Positions 39,376 through 47,152 of a stretch of DNA of 64,000 bases are shown piece after piece. Within the stretch, counting starts at the first letter, position 1. Each line of letters starts with the position of its first letter. The notes under the pieces are model-generated. The model did not search any database. It was not told the origin of the DNA and worked only from the letters and a program-made list of their open reading frames with translations. Origin of the DNA: JAWXCE01 sp033764775 (GTDB taxonomy: Bacteria; Pseudomonadota; Alphaproteobacteria; Rhizobiales; Rhodomicrobiaceae); NCBI GenBank assembly GCA_033764775.1, contig JANRIQ010000030.1:62001-126000 (forward strand), written 5' to 3'. The position numbers and the translations under genes were made by a program.

Positions 39376-42300
39376 TTAGGCGGTTGGCGCTGCGGTGATT
39401 TGGCAAAGCGTGACCTTGGTCTCCTGCATGTAGGTGACCGGGTCGTAGCCGTAGGTCGTGACCGTGTTTACGCTCTCGCCGAGCACGATCGGGTCGGTCC
39501 CTTTCGGATAGTTACCGCGCTGGTCGACGCCTTGGAACCAGCCGGCGAAGTGGAATGGCATGAACGCCACGCCTTTGCCGACCCGCTCGGTGACGAGCGC
39601 CTTCATGCGCGCCTTGGCGCCGCCCTCGGGGCCCGTGACCCAGACCCAGCCGCCGTCGACGACGCCGCGCGCCTGCGCGTCCGCCGGGTTGATCTCGACG
39701 AACATGTCCTGCTGCAGCTCGGCGAGCCACTTATTGGAGCGCGTCTCCTCGCCGCCGCCCTCATACTCGACCAGTCGGCCGGAGGTGAGGATAATCGGGA
39801 AGTCGCGGGCGATGTTCTTCTCAACCGCTGTTTTTTGCACGGTGAAGCCGATATTGGCCACGCGGAAGGCGCGAAAATCCGGCCGCGTCGGATATTGCGC
39901 GACCAGGTCCACGCGGGGCGTGTAGATCGGCTCGCGGTGGACAGGCACCGGGTCGGGCAGGTTCCAGGCGTTGGCGCGGGCTTTGCCGTTGCCGAACGGT
40001 ATGCAGCCATGCTCCATGGCGACGCGCTGAATGCCGCCGGATAGATCGGTCGACCAGGCGACGGCGCCCATCTTGGCCTCGTCGCCGCCGCCGATTTTGG
40101 TGATCACGGCCAGCTCGGCTTCGGTCAAGTCTTTGTCCCAGCCGAGTTTTTTCAGCACAGCGTAGGTGAACTCCGGATAACCGCCTGTCAGTTCGGAGCC
40201 TTTCGAGAACGAGCCTTCCTCGGCCAGAAGGTTGAACTTGGCCGTTTCCTTCTCGACCTCCTTCTCAACCTCGACGCCGTTCTCGAGCACCTTCTCCTTC
40301 ACCTTCGCCTTGATGACGCGCTCGACGCCGAAGCGGGCCCGGAACGTGCCGCCGCCGTCCTTCACGTGCAGGTTGGTGTTGTAGAGAATGTGGGTGCCCG
40401 GATGCTTGTATTCGGGCGTGCCCCAGCACGGCCACGGCAGGCCGTAATAATCGCCGCCGACCTCCGACGTATCGGCGGGTGCGCGCAAGGTGACCAGGTC
40501 GAACTTGTCCTGGTTGCGCATATGCGCCTTCAGCCGCTCGGGCGATTGGCCGGAATAGCCGGTCGACCAGCCGCCGCGATTGATCTCGCGCAGGATCGAT
40601 TCCGGCTCCGGCCTGTCGTCCTTGACCGTGATGTTCTTGAACATCAAGTCGGCGAAGCCGAGCTTGCGCGCGAGCTTGTAGATGACCTCGTAATCGTCTT
40701 TCGACTCGAAGATCGGCTTGACCACCTGCTCGCCCCACTGGATCGAGCGGTTTGAGGCCGTGCGCGAGCCGGACGTCTCAAACTGGGTGCAAATAGGCAG
40801 GAGGTAGGTGTTGTCCTTGCGATTGGAGATGGCGGCAAACGTGGTCGGATGCGGGTCGGCGACGACGAGCAGGTCGAGCGCCTCCAGACCCTTCACCATC
40901 TCCGGCATGCGGGTCACGGTGTTGCCGCCATGGCCGAACACCATCATCGCCTTGACGCTGTCTTTCTGGTCGAGCTGCTCTTTCGGGAAGGTGACGGCCT
41001 CGAACCACCGGGTCGTGGTGATGCCCGGCTGCTCCATCATCTTAACGTCCTTGCCGTCCTTGTCCTTGCGGACGTCGAAGCGGGCGGCGAGCCAGTTGTA
41101 GTCCACCTCCCAGACGCGCGACCAGTGCCGCCACGCGCCCTCGGCGAGGCCGTAATAGAGCGGCAAGGTCACCACGTCGAGGCCGAGGTCGGTCGCGCCT
41201 TGCACGTTGCAGTGGCCGCGGAAGATGTTCGCGCCCGTGCCCATAGAGCCGACGTTGCCCGTGGCCAAAAGCGCGATGCAGAAGGCACGCACGTTGGCGG
41301 TGCCGACCGTCTTTTGCGTCGCGCCCATGCACCAGATGAGCGTCGCCGGCTTCTCCTTGGCGAACTTGTAAGCGACCATCTTGAGCTGCTCGCCGGGCAC
41401 GCCCGCGACGCGCTCAACCTCGGCCGGGTTCCACTTCGCGACTTCCTTGCGCACGTCGTCCATGCCGTAAACGCGCTGGCGGATGAACTCCTTGTCCTCC
41501 CAGCCGTTCTCAAAGATGTGCCAGAGGATGCCGTACATCACGGGGATGTCGGTGCCCGGGCGGATGCGCACATACTCGGTCGCGTGCGCGGCGGTGCGGG
41601 TCAGGCGCGGGTCGATGACGATGACGTTGGCGCGGTTGATCTCCTTGCCGACTAGCAGATGCTGCAGCGAGACGGGGTGCGCCTCGGCCGGGTTGCCCCC
41701 CATGATGATCTGGGTCTTGGAGTTGCGGATGTCGTTGTAGCTGTTCGTCATCGCGCCGTAGCCCCAGGTGTTAGCCACGCCCGCGACGGTCGTCGAATGG
41801 CAGATGCGGGCCTGGTGGTCGACCGAGTTGGTGCCCCAGAACGCCGCGAGCTTGCGATACAGGTAAGCGCCTTCGTTGGAGAATTTCGCCGAGCCGAGCC
41901 AGAACACCGAGTCAGGCCCCGAGCTCTCGCGCACCTTCAGCAGCTTGTCGCCGATCTCCTCGATCGCCTGCTCCCAGGACAGCTTCGTCCACTGTCCGTT
42001 GACGAGCTTCATCGGGTATTTCAGGCGCCGGTCGCCATGCACCAGCTCGCGCACCGCCGCGCCCTTGGCGCAATGCGAGCCGCGGTTGATGGGGCTGTCC
42101 CAGCCCGGCTCTTGGCCGACCCAAACGCCGTTTTTGACCTCGGCGATGACCGTGCAGCCGACCGAGCAGTGCGTGCAGATGTTCTTTTTCAGCTCCACTG
42201 CGCCACTGACCGCCGCAGGCGCGGCTTTGGCTTTCTTGACCGATCCGGCGGACAGCGCGCCAAGGGCGGCGAGGCCTCCGGCGGCGAGACCGGAATTGCG

Positions 42301-42411
42301 CAGAAACGCGCGCCGATCAACGAGCGTCTGGGCGGCGCCGGCCGCCACGGCTGCGACGCCCGAGTTCTGGCGGCCCCTAACGGCCTCGCCGGATTTGCGT
42401 TTGGTCAGCAT
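39376..42411 (-). CDS. fdhA: formate dehydrogenase catalytic subunit (alpha), Cys type
   Basis: A 1011-residue molybdenum/tungsten bis-pterin enzyme oxidising formate to CO2. The N-terminus holds a TAT signal (DRRAFLRNSGLAAGG, about residues 32-46), so it is exported folded. A [4Fe-4S] site has Cys79, Cys82, Cys86 and Cys114. The metal ligand is Cys204 (RICHSTTVAG), where E. coli FdnG has selenocysteine; no in-frame TGA is needed. The next His and the pterin-binding segments are present. Length matches the FdnG/FdoG family. Confidence 0.95.
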   Translation of the reverse strand: MLTKRKSGEAVRGRQNSGVAAVAAGAAQTLVDRRAFLRNSGLAAGGLAALGALSAGSVKKAKAAPAAVSGAVELKKNICTHCSVGCTVIAEVKNGVWVGQEPGWDSPINRGSHCAKGAAVRELVHGDRRLKYPMKLVNGQWTKLSWEQAIEEIGDKLLKVRESSGPDSVFWLGSAKFSNEGAYLYRKLAAFWGTNSVDHQARICHSTTVAGVANTWGYGAMTNSYNDIRNSKTQIIMGGNPAEAHPVSLQHLLVGKEINRANVIVIDPRLTRTAAHATEYVRIRPGTDIPVMYGILWHIFENGWEDKEFIRQRVYGMDDVRKEVAKWNPAEVERVAGVPGEQLKMVAYKFAKEKPATLIWCMGATQKTVGTANVRAFCIALLATGNVGSMGTGANIFRGHCNVQGATDLGLDVVTLPLYYGLAEGAWRHWSRVWEVDYNWLAARFDVRKDKDGKDVKMMEQPGITTTRWFEAVTFPKEQLDQKDSVKAMMVFGHGGNTVTRMPEMVKGLEALDLLVVADPHPTTFAAISNRKDNTYLLPICTQFETSGSRTASNRSIQWGEQVVKPIFESKDDYEVIYKLARKLGFADLMFKNITVKDDRPEPESILREINRGGWSTGYSGQSPERLKAHMRNQDKFDLVTLRAPADTSEVGGDYYGLPWPCWGTPEYKHPGTHILYNTNLHVKDGGGTFRARFGVERVIKAKVKEKVLENGVEVEKEVEKETAKFNLLAEEGSFSKGSELTGGYPEFTYAVLKKLGWDKDLTEAELAVITKIGGGDEAKMGAVAWSTDLSGGIQRVAMEHGCIPFGNGKARANAWNLPDPVPVHREPIYTPRVDLVAQYPTRPDFRAFRVANIGFTVQKTAVEKNIARDFPIILTSGRLVEYEGGGEETRSNKWLAELQQDMFVEINPADAQARGVVDGGWVWVTGPEGGAKARMKALVTERVGKGVAFMPFHFAGWFQGVDQRGNYPKGTDPIVLGESVNTVTTYGYDPVTYMQETKVTLCQITAAPTA

Positions 42412-42423
42412 CGGCGCGCTCCC

Positions 42424-42624
42424 TTAGTAGCGGTTGGATTGATAGAATTTCTTGACGTGGTCGGTTTCCCGATACCGCGCCTTGGTCTCGTCCGGTCCGG
42501 GGTCCATCGCTTGGGCCGCCGGAGCCGCGACGATCTGGGACGCCGCCGCAGCTGCAGCGCCGACGCTCGCGCCCATCAGAAAGCGACGCCGATCAAGCGC
42601 CTGGGGCTGGTTCTTCTCCGACAT
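42424..42624 (-). CDS. small TAT-signal protein of the formate dehydrogenase locus (FdhX type)
   Basis: A 66-residue protein with a TAT motif DRRRFLMGASVG and Ala-rich signal, then about 25 residues ending in ETDHVKKFYQSNRY. It matches the short 'formate dehydrogenase region TAT target' proteins found next to fdhA. The start is ATG at 42624 after GGGAGGAAC. The role is unknown, perhaps a small subunit or export helper. Twelve bases before fdhA. Confidence 0.85.
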   Translation of the reverse strand: MSEKNQPQALDRRRFLMGASVGAAAAAASQIVAAPAAQAMDPGPDETKARYRETDHVKKFYQSNRY

Positions 42625-42662
42625 TGTCCGTTCCTCCCAAACTGTCCCGCAATCACCGAAAG

Positions 42663-43457
42663 CTACGCCGGCAGAGCGAAAGCCTCCGCTTCGATATCCA
42701 AAAAAATCCGGCCCAGCCTGCCCACGCCGCGATAGAACCGCGCTTCCTTGGCGGTCTCCAGATCGACGAAAAAGCGCCCGGCCCAACGGCTCAGATGCCG
42801 CTCGAAAAACGCTTGCTCGTTGAAGCCTGGCGCGGCGTCGCTGGCGAAATCGCCCCGGATCAGCCCGGCCATCGTCTCGCACAGCACGGCGATGTGATCT
42901 TCCGGCTCGGAGGAGGCGGCGTCGCGTTCGGCGCCAAGCGCCGCCAGATCCTCGCGCACCCGCGCGAGCGGACGCTCATGCAAAAAGCCGGTGAGATAAT
43001 AGGAGGCGTAAGGCAGCAACTCGCCCCGGCCAAGGCCGATGAAAAGATTGAAAAACTCTCGCTCGGCCTGCTCCGGCGTCGTCTGCGCGGCGAGCAGTCC
43101 AAGCTCGACATGCGCCAGCCCGATCGGCGACGCGTCGCCCTTGATGGAGGCCAAGGCTTTCAGCGTCGCGGCGTCTGGCGCCCGCCAGAGCAGCAGCCCC
43201 AGGAGCGCATATTCGGCGGCCCTGCCTTCGTCGACGTCGTCGATAGGCTTTTGGCTCATGGTGCTTGACGGTTGTTCATACAGATCGGGGCGGAGACGGG
43301 AGCGATGGATGCCTGTGGCGGTTTCGATTTCGATGATGCGTTCCGCCGGAATGCGCCTCCACATCGACACGGCCGGTTGAGAGACGCCAATCGCACGGGC
43401 GAGCGCGCGAACCCCGCCGACCTGCTCCAGAACCTGCTCAAAATTTGGATCGCGCAT
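42663..43457 (-). CDS. TorD-family chaperone fused to an N-terminal helix-turn-helix
   Basis: A 264-residue protein. Residues 1-62 look like a Cro/YdaS-type helix-turn-helix (GGVRALARAIGVSQPAVSMWRRIPAERIIEIE). From residue 67 (MSQKPIDDVDEGRAAEYALLG) a TorD/DmsD-like chaperone follows, with the typical EFFNLFIGLGRGELLPYASYYLTGFLHERPLA; such chaperones guide cofactor loading of TAT enzymes. An internal start at Met67 (43259) has no visible ribosome-binding site, so I keep the fusion. It heads the operon with fdhX and fdhABC and could link FDH maturation to gene control. Confidence 0.82.
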   Translation of the reverse strand: MRDPNFEQVLEQVGGVRALARAIGVSQPAVSMWRRIPAERIIEIETATGIHRSRLRPDLYEQPSSTMSQKPIDDVDEGRAAEYALLGLLLWRAPDAATLKALASIKGDASPIGLAHVELGLLAAQTTPEQAEREFFNLFIGLGRGELLPYASYYLTGFLHERPLARVREDLAALGAERDAASSEPEDHIAVLCETMAGLIRGDFASDAAPGFNEQAFFERHLSRWAGRFFVDLETAKEARFYRGVGRLGRIFLDIEAEAFALPA

Positions 43458-43500
43458 CGCTCAGAAGACTAAAAATTGTGCAGTCCCGATGAATGCAGCC

Positions 43501-43532
43501 GATAAGACAACCTTATTGAATGGGATGATAAG
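43501..43532 (-). promoter_or_regulatory. repeated CTTAT/ATAAG motifs upstream of the fdh operon
   Basis: Three half-sites lie 45-75 bases ahead of the HTH-TorD gene: ATAAG at 43502-43506, CTTAT at 43512-43516 and ATAAG at 43528-43532, two of them extended to GATAAG. The first two form an inverted repeat with a 5-base spacer. This may be an operator, for example for the helix-turn-helix of the gene just downstream. Confidence 0.4.
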
Positions 43533-43597
43533 CTAAACTTAATCGCCATGTCCAGCGCTCTCCACCGAATTGATGAAGCGGGAGCGGCCCTTTGCGC

Positions 43598-44311
43598 CTA
43601 CGCTGGCAGCGCAGCGCCGTGTCGCCGCGTCGCGGGCGCCGCTTCCGCGCGCAGGGTGCGCGCCTCTTCGACCGGGGGTTGCCCGCTGGTCGCGACCGCG
43701 TCCGCTGGCGTAAGCTCAGCCTCGACGTGCATTGGCGGCGCGGAATCAGCCTCGTCGCCTGGTGCGGGCGCGGTTTGCGCCGCCGCTCCGGGGCCAGCGT
43801 CATAGGACTCGTCCACGTCGGCCGCGCGGATAGGCTGCGGGCCGCTGAACACGCGCGCAACGAGCGATTGCACGTCGTCGAGCGCGTCCAGCGGGCCGAA
43901 GCCGGGCGCGCCCCCGGGCGTGTTCCAATCCCAGGCGTTCTCGGCCAGCCCCACAAAGCCGTTGATCGCCGGGTCGGCTGTCCAAGCGCGGGCGAGCGCG
44001 GCCTGGCGCACGGCGGCGGGAACAGCCTTTTGCAGCCAGGGCGTCAGATCCGTCGCCGCGCCGATCATGTCCAAAACCGGCAAATCGGGGGGCGGGAGCT
44101 CAGACTTCGGGGTCGCCGGCTCTAGGGTCTGCGCGGGAGCGTCGGGCGTCTCGCGCATCATTGGCGGGAGCGAAGCGGGCGCGGGCAAGACAGGCGCGGG
44201 TGAAACAGGCGCAGATGAAACTGGCGTGGGCGAAACAGTCGCGGATGCGGCCTTCGCCTCCCGCTTGCGGCGCGACCAGCGCGCCAGAAACTCCTCACGC
44301 TCTTCAGTCAT
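43598..44311 (-). CDS. DUF3306 family protein
   Basis: A 237-residue protein beginning MTEEREEFLARWSRRKREAKA, the DUF3306 N-terminus. A Pro/Ala/Val repeat linker (about residues 30-60) is followed by a conserved central part (LTPWLQKAVPAAVRQAALARAWTADPAINGFVGLAENAWDWN) and a low-complexity tail. No function is known; the family is seen almost only beside formate dehydrogenase genes. It overlaps the DUF3305 gene by eight bases. No signal peptide, so it should be cytoplasmic. Confidence 0.82.
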   Translation of the reverse strand: MTEEREEFLARWSRRKREAKAASATVSPTPVSSAPVSPAPVLPAPASLPPMMRETPDAPAQTLEPATPKSELPPPDLPVLDMIGAATDLTPWLQKAVPAAVRQAALARAWTADPAINGFVGLAENAWDWNTPGGAPGFGPLDALDDVQSLVARVFSGPQPIRAADVDESYDAGPGAAAQTAPAPGDEADSAPPMHVEAELTPADAVATSGQPPVEEARTLRAEAAPATRRHGAALPA

Positions 44312-44801
44312 CGGCGTCCTCGATGGGGCCTCGGGCCAGCGCCTCCGGGTCGGCGCGATCCCGCTGACGTTTGTAAAACGCCCTCTCGACGTAATGCTCG
44401 TCAACGAACGCCGTAAGCATCGAGGCGATCTCCGGCGGCATCGCGACGGGCTCGACGATGTCGTCCCCCGCGCCGGACAGCGCCTCGCCCTCGGCCGGAT
44501 CCGCCGTGACGCCCACCACCCGCACAGGCGCATCGCCGCCGCTGCGCAGCGAGACCCAGAGCTTCGGCTCGCCCGATAGCAGATTGTCTCGGTAGTTGGC
44601 CGCGTCGGCCGGATGCAGCGCCAGATCGAACGCCCCGGCGTAGATGAGCGCGGCGTCGTTCTCGCGGCGCAGCTCCGTCCAGGGTTGGACGGCAGGCGCG
44701 GCGGGAAGCACCGCGGCGGGAAGCCAGACCACGTCCGCCCATGGATGCGAGGACGCGCGCCGCTCGATCACCACGCCGATGGTCACCGCATGCGCGCTCA
44801 T
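44304..44801 (-). CDS. DUF3305 family protein
   Basis: A 165-residue protein beginning MSAHAVTIGVVIERRASSHPWADVVW. Such DUF3305 proteins have a central FDLALHPADAANYRDNLLSGEPKLWVSLR segment, seen here, and co-occur with DUF3306 and formate dehydrogenase. No catalytic motif or membrane segment is visible. The start overlaps the DUF6352 stop by one base; an upstream frame is not conserved. Confidence 0.82.
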   Translation of the reverse strand: MSAHAVTIGVVIERRASSHPWADVVWLPAAVLPAAPAVQPWTELRRENDAALIYAGAFDLALHPADAANYRDNLLSGEPKLWVSLRSGGDAPVRVVGVTADPAEGEALSGAGDDIVEPVAMPPEIASMLTAFVDEHYVERAFYKRQRDRADPEALARGPIEDADD

Positions 44802-45802
44802 CAGTTCGGCGCTCCCGTCAGCGGCAGACCCACAATGAGGTTGTGCGGCTTCATGCGCACCAGTCTGTCGTCGGCGCACGCGAGCAACAGATAGGCAGGG
44901 CGGCCATCCATGCGCGCCACGAAGGGGGCCGCGTCCGAGCGCAGAGCGAAAATGGCGATAAGCCGGCGCGCCGCCGCATCGTCGATCTCGTCGCCGCGCC
45001 ACAGCGCGTTGCCGAGGCGCGTGCCCTCCGCGTCAAGGCCGGCGATCCAGCGCACGTCGCGATCCTCGATGCGCTCCAACGGCTCGATCTCGACCGCAAC
45101 GCCGAGCAGGTGGCGCGTCCAGCCTTCAAGCGCCGTGGCGAGCGCCCCGCGTCCGCGCGCGTCTAGGCTGAGAACCATGTCATAGGCGTCGCTGCGCGCC
45201 CAGTAGGCGTCGGCCACGTCCTCGCGCAACACCTCCAGATTGGCGGTCTCGCCCGCGAACATGGACAACAGTGGCGACGAACTGATGCGCCGCGTCTCGG
45301 CCTCAGCCGTCTCCGCATCCGCAAGCAGCACGCCGCCGCCCTCGAAGGCTGCGCGCTGCGTGCGATAGAACAACTCGCCCGCCCGCGCCACGAACGCATC
45401 CTCGCAGCCGTCGAGCGCATTGCGCATGATGACGTGCGTGAGTTGGTTCAGAAACAAAGGCGGGAGCGGCTGGCCGGGCAATCCGTCGCGCACCAGGCGG
45501 ATATAGGCCGCCTCCAGCGTGGGGCTGGCGAGCAGCGCATCGCGAAAGGCGAGCATCACGCGCCAGTTTTGAGCGGCGTCCGGATCGGCGAGCGCGGCTG
45601 CATCGCCCGCGCTCACGGCGGCGCGCGGATCGGCGAGGAGACGCGCGTGCAGCGCCCGCTCCGCTGCGCATGCTTCCTCGGGCGGCATCAATTCTGGCCG
45701 CGCGAGATAGGCCTTCAGGAATTCGTCGGTGAGCAGCAGCCCGCCGCCTTCGGACCGCTCCAGCAGATGATGCCCGCATGAGAGCCAGAAATCGCGGCTC
45801 AT
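44801..45802 (-). CDS. DUF6352 family protein
   Basis: A 333-residue protein beginning MSRDFWLSCGHHLLERSEGGGLLLTDEFLKAYLARPEL, the DUF6352 N-terminus. The rest is acidic and mostly helical in appearance, without signal peptide, cofactor motif or nucleotide-binding loop. The family occurs in formate dehydrogenase loci; its role is unknown. Overlaps the DUF6505 gene by four bases and abuts the DUF3305 gene. Confidence 0.78.
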   Translation of the reverse strand: MSRDFWLSCGHHLLERSEGGGLLLTDEFLKAYLARPELMPPEEACAAERALHARLLADPRAAVSAGDAAALADPDAAQNWRVMLAFRDALLASPTLEAAYIRLVRDGLPGQPLPPLFLNQLTHVIMRNALDGCEDAFVARAGELFYRTQRAAFEGGGVLLADAETAEAETRRISSSPLLSMFAGETANLEVLREDVADAYWARSDAYDMVLSLDARGRGALATALEGWTRHLLGVAVEIEPLERIEDRDVRWIAGLDAEGTRLGNALWRGDEIDDAAARRLIAIFALRSDAAPFVARMDGRPAYLLLACADDRLVRMKPHNLIVGLPLTGAPN

Positions 45803-46332
45803 GGTTTGGTCTCCGCAAGCTCGGAAAGGCGCACATTGTCCCCTGGCTCGTCATCCTCCACAAACTCGAACGCTCGGAAGCCGCCGCGGTTCATGTCGGG
45901 GCGCGGCGTCAAGGTGCGGAAGCGCTCGACAATTTCGCCGTTCTCGACCGCGCGATGCGCCGCGACGAGCGTGCCCGGCGGGTGATCCGCAAGGCTCGCC
46001 GCGAAAGCCAGTTCCTCCCGCGCGGCGGCGTGCGCCGCATCCATGTCGGGCGCGCCCACGCGCATAAGGCCCGCCGCGAGATCGCGCGCCGCCGCGTCCA
46101 TGTCGTCTGCGGTCGCCAGCGAAACCGAGGCGAGCGTGGAGAAGCCGAAACTGCGCACGCCGAGAAAGCCGGAGCGAAACGCGACGCGAGCCTTCGGGTC
46201 AAGCGCCTCCACGGCGGCGGCGTCGAACAAAAACGCGCCGGAGACGAGCCATTCGTCCGGTTCGGCCGGCTTGGCGAAAACGAACGTGTCCGACGGGTCG
46301 AGGCGGATGGCGCGCAACAGCTTCACAGCCAC
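45799..46332 (-). CDS. DUF6505 family protein
   Basis: A 177-residue protein beginning MAVKLLRAIRLDPSDTFVFAKPAEPDEWLVSGAFLF, matching DUF6505. It has no visible catalytic motif and should be cytoplasmic. It overlaps the biotin/lipoate-ligase-like gene by ten bases and the DUF6352 gene by four, so the five genes from 47024 to 43598 form one tight operon. Confidence 0.76.
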   Translation of the reverse strand: MAVKLLRAIRLDPSDTFVFAKPAEPDEWLVSGAFLFDAAAVEALDPKARVAFRSGFLGVRSFGFSTLASVSLATADDMDAAARDLAAGLMRVGAPDMDAAHAAAREELAFAASLADHPPGTLVAAHRAVENGEIVERFRTLTPRPDMNRGGFRAFEFVEDDEPGDNVRLSELAETKP

Positions 46333-47024
46333 GGTTCGCCCCTGTCCGCGTTGAGCCAGCCGGGCGCGCGCAGCGCTTCGGCGAAGTCGCGCGGCGGCTC
46401 GCCAGGGCGGATCAGTTCGCCGCCAGGCCCGATGACCGCCCGCCGCCGCTCGGGGAAGCGTTCCAGCCAGCGCTCGACCTCGCTGCGCGGCCCCAGTTCG
46501 ATCCAGTTGTTCATCGCCGTCATCAGATGGCGCGAAAAGCTCTCGATAATGTCCGCCGCGCCGACCCCCGCAAAGCCTTCCTCCTCAAGCGTCGCGCCGC
46601 GCGTCCATTCTCCCGGCTCGCGATCCATCGGCGCCGAGACGCGCACCATGGCGCCGAAAACAAGCCAGTCGGGCCGCTCTCCCTCGTCCTCCTCCGGCCA
46701 GGCGAGCTGGCCGCCGCCCAGAAGCCCCTGATTGAGGCGCACCTCTCCCGGCCAGGCGAAGGCGAGCGGCTTCTCCGGCGGCGCATGGACGGCGAGCGCG
46801 TCGGCAAGCGCGTTCATGCAGGCGTAAAAAGCGAGCCTCGCGGCGGCGAGCGGCTCCTCCGGCTCCAGCACCACCGCGAACTCGGCCACGTCGTGGCGGC
46901 CCGCCCAAACAAGCAGGCCCGCGCCGTCGCGCGCGGCGAGGCTTTGGGCGTGCGCAAACGCGTCGCCCGACTCGCGCAGCGTCATGAGCGTATACAAGGA
47001 CGGCAAATCAAGCGGTTGCGCCAA
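46323..47024 (-). CDS. biotin/lipoate protein ligase-like protein (probable pseudoenzyme)
   Basis: A protein of about 233 residues with the fold signature of the second biotin/lipoate A/B ligase family. The substrate loop reads AWPGEVRLNQGLLGGGQLAW. Aligned by eye with BirA (KWPND...KLAG), both conserved lysines are replaced, and no GRGRRG-type loop is seen, so adenylate transfer looks unlikely. A C-terminal domain (SEVERWLERFPERRRAVIGPGGELI) follows. I prefer a TTG start at 47024 with GGAGG upstream; an ATG at 47072 would add 16 residues. First gene of the DUF operon. Confidence 0.72.
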   Translation of the reverse strand: MAQPLDLPSLYTLMTLRESGDAFAHAQSLAARDGAGLLVWAGRHDVAEFAVVLEPEEPLAAARLAFYACMNALADALAVHAPPEKPLAFAWPGEVRLNQGLLGGGQLAWPEEDEGERPDWLVFGAMVRVSAPMDREPGEWTRGATLEEEGFAGVGAADIIESFSRHLMTAMNNWIELGPRSEVERWLERFPERRRAVIGPGGELIRPGEPPRDFAEALRAPGWLNADRGEPWL

Positions 47025-47152
47025 GGGCGAGCGCCTCCAGGGCCGATTGCGACAGCGTGCATTGCCATTCATGCCGTTTGCTGTAAGATTATGCAACTTT
47101 TCCGGCCGCCGCCGACAGCCGCGCGAACCGGCCCCCCAATCCGGAGACCCCC

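Noticed and set aside
39376..42411. Possible selenocysteine codon in fdhA
   Set aside because: The ligand position is encoded by a normal Cys codon and the frame is open throughout.
43259..43457. Treating the HTH part and the TorD part as two genes
   Set aside because: They share one frame without a stop, and the Met at the border has no ribosome-binding site.
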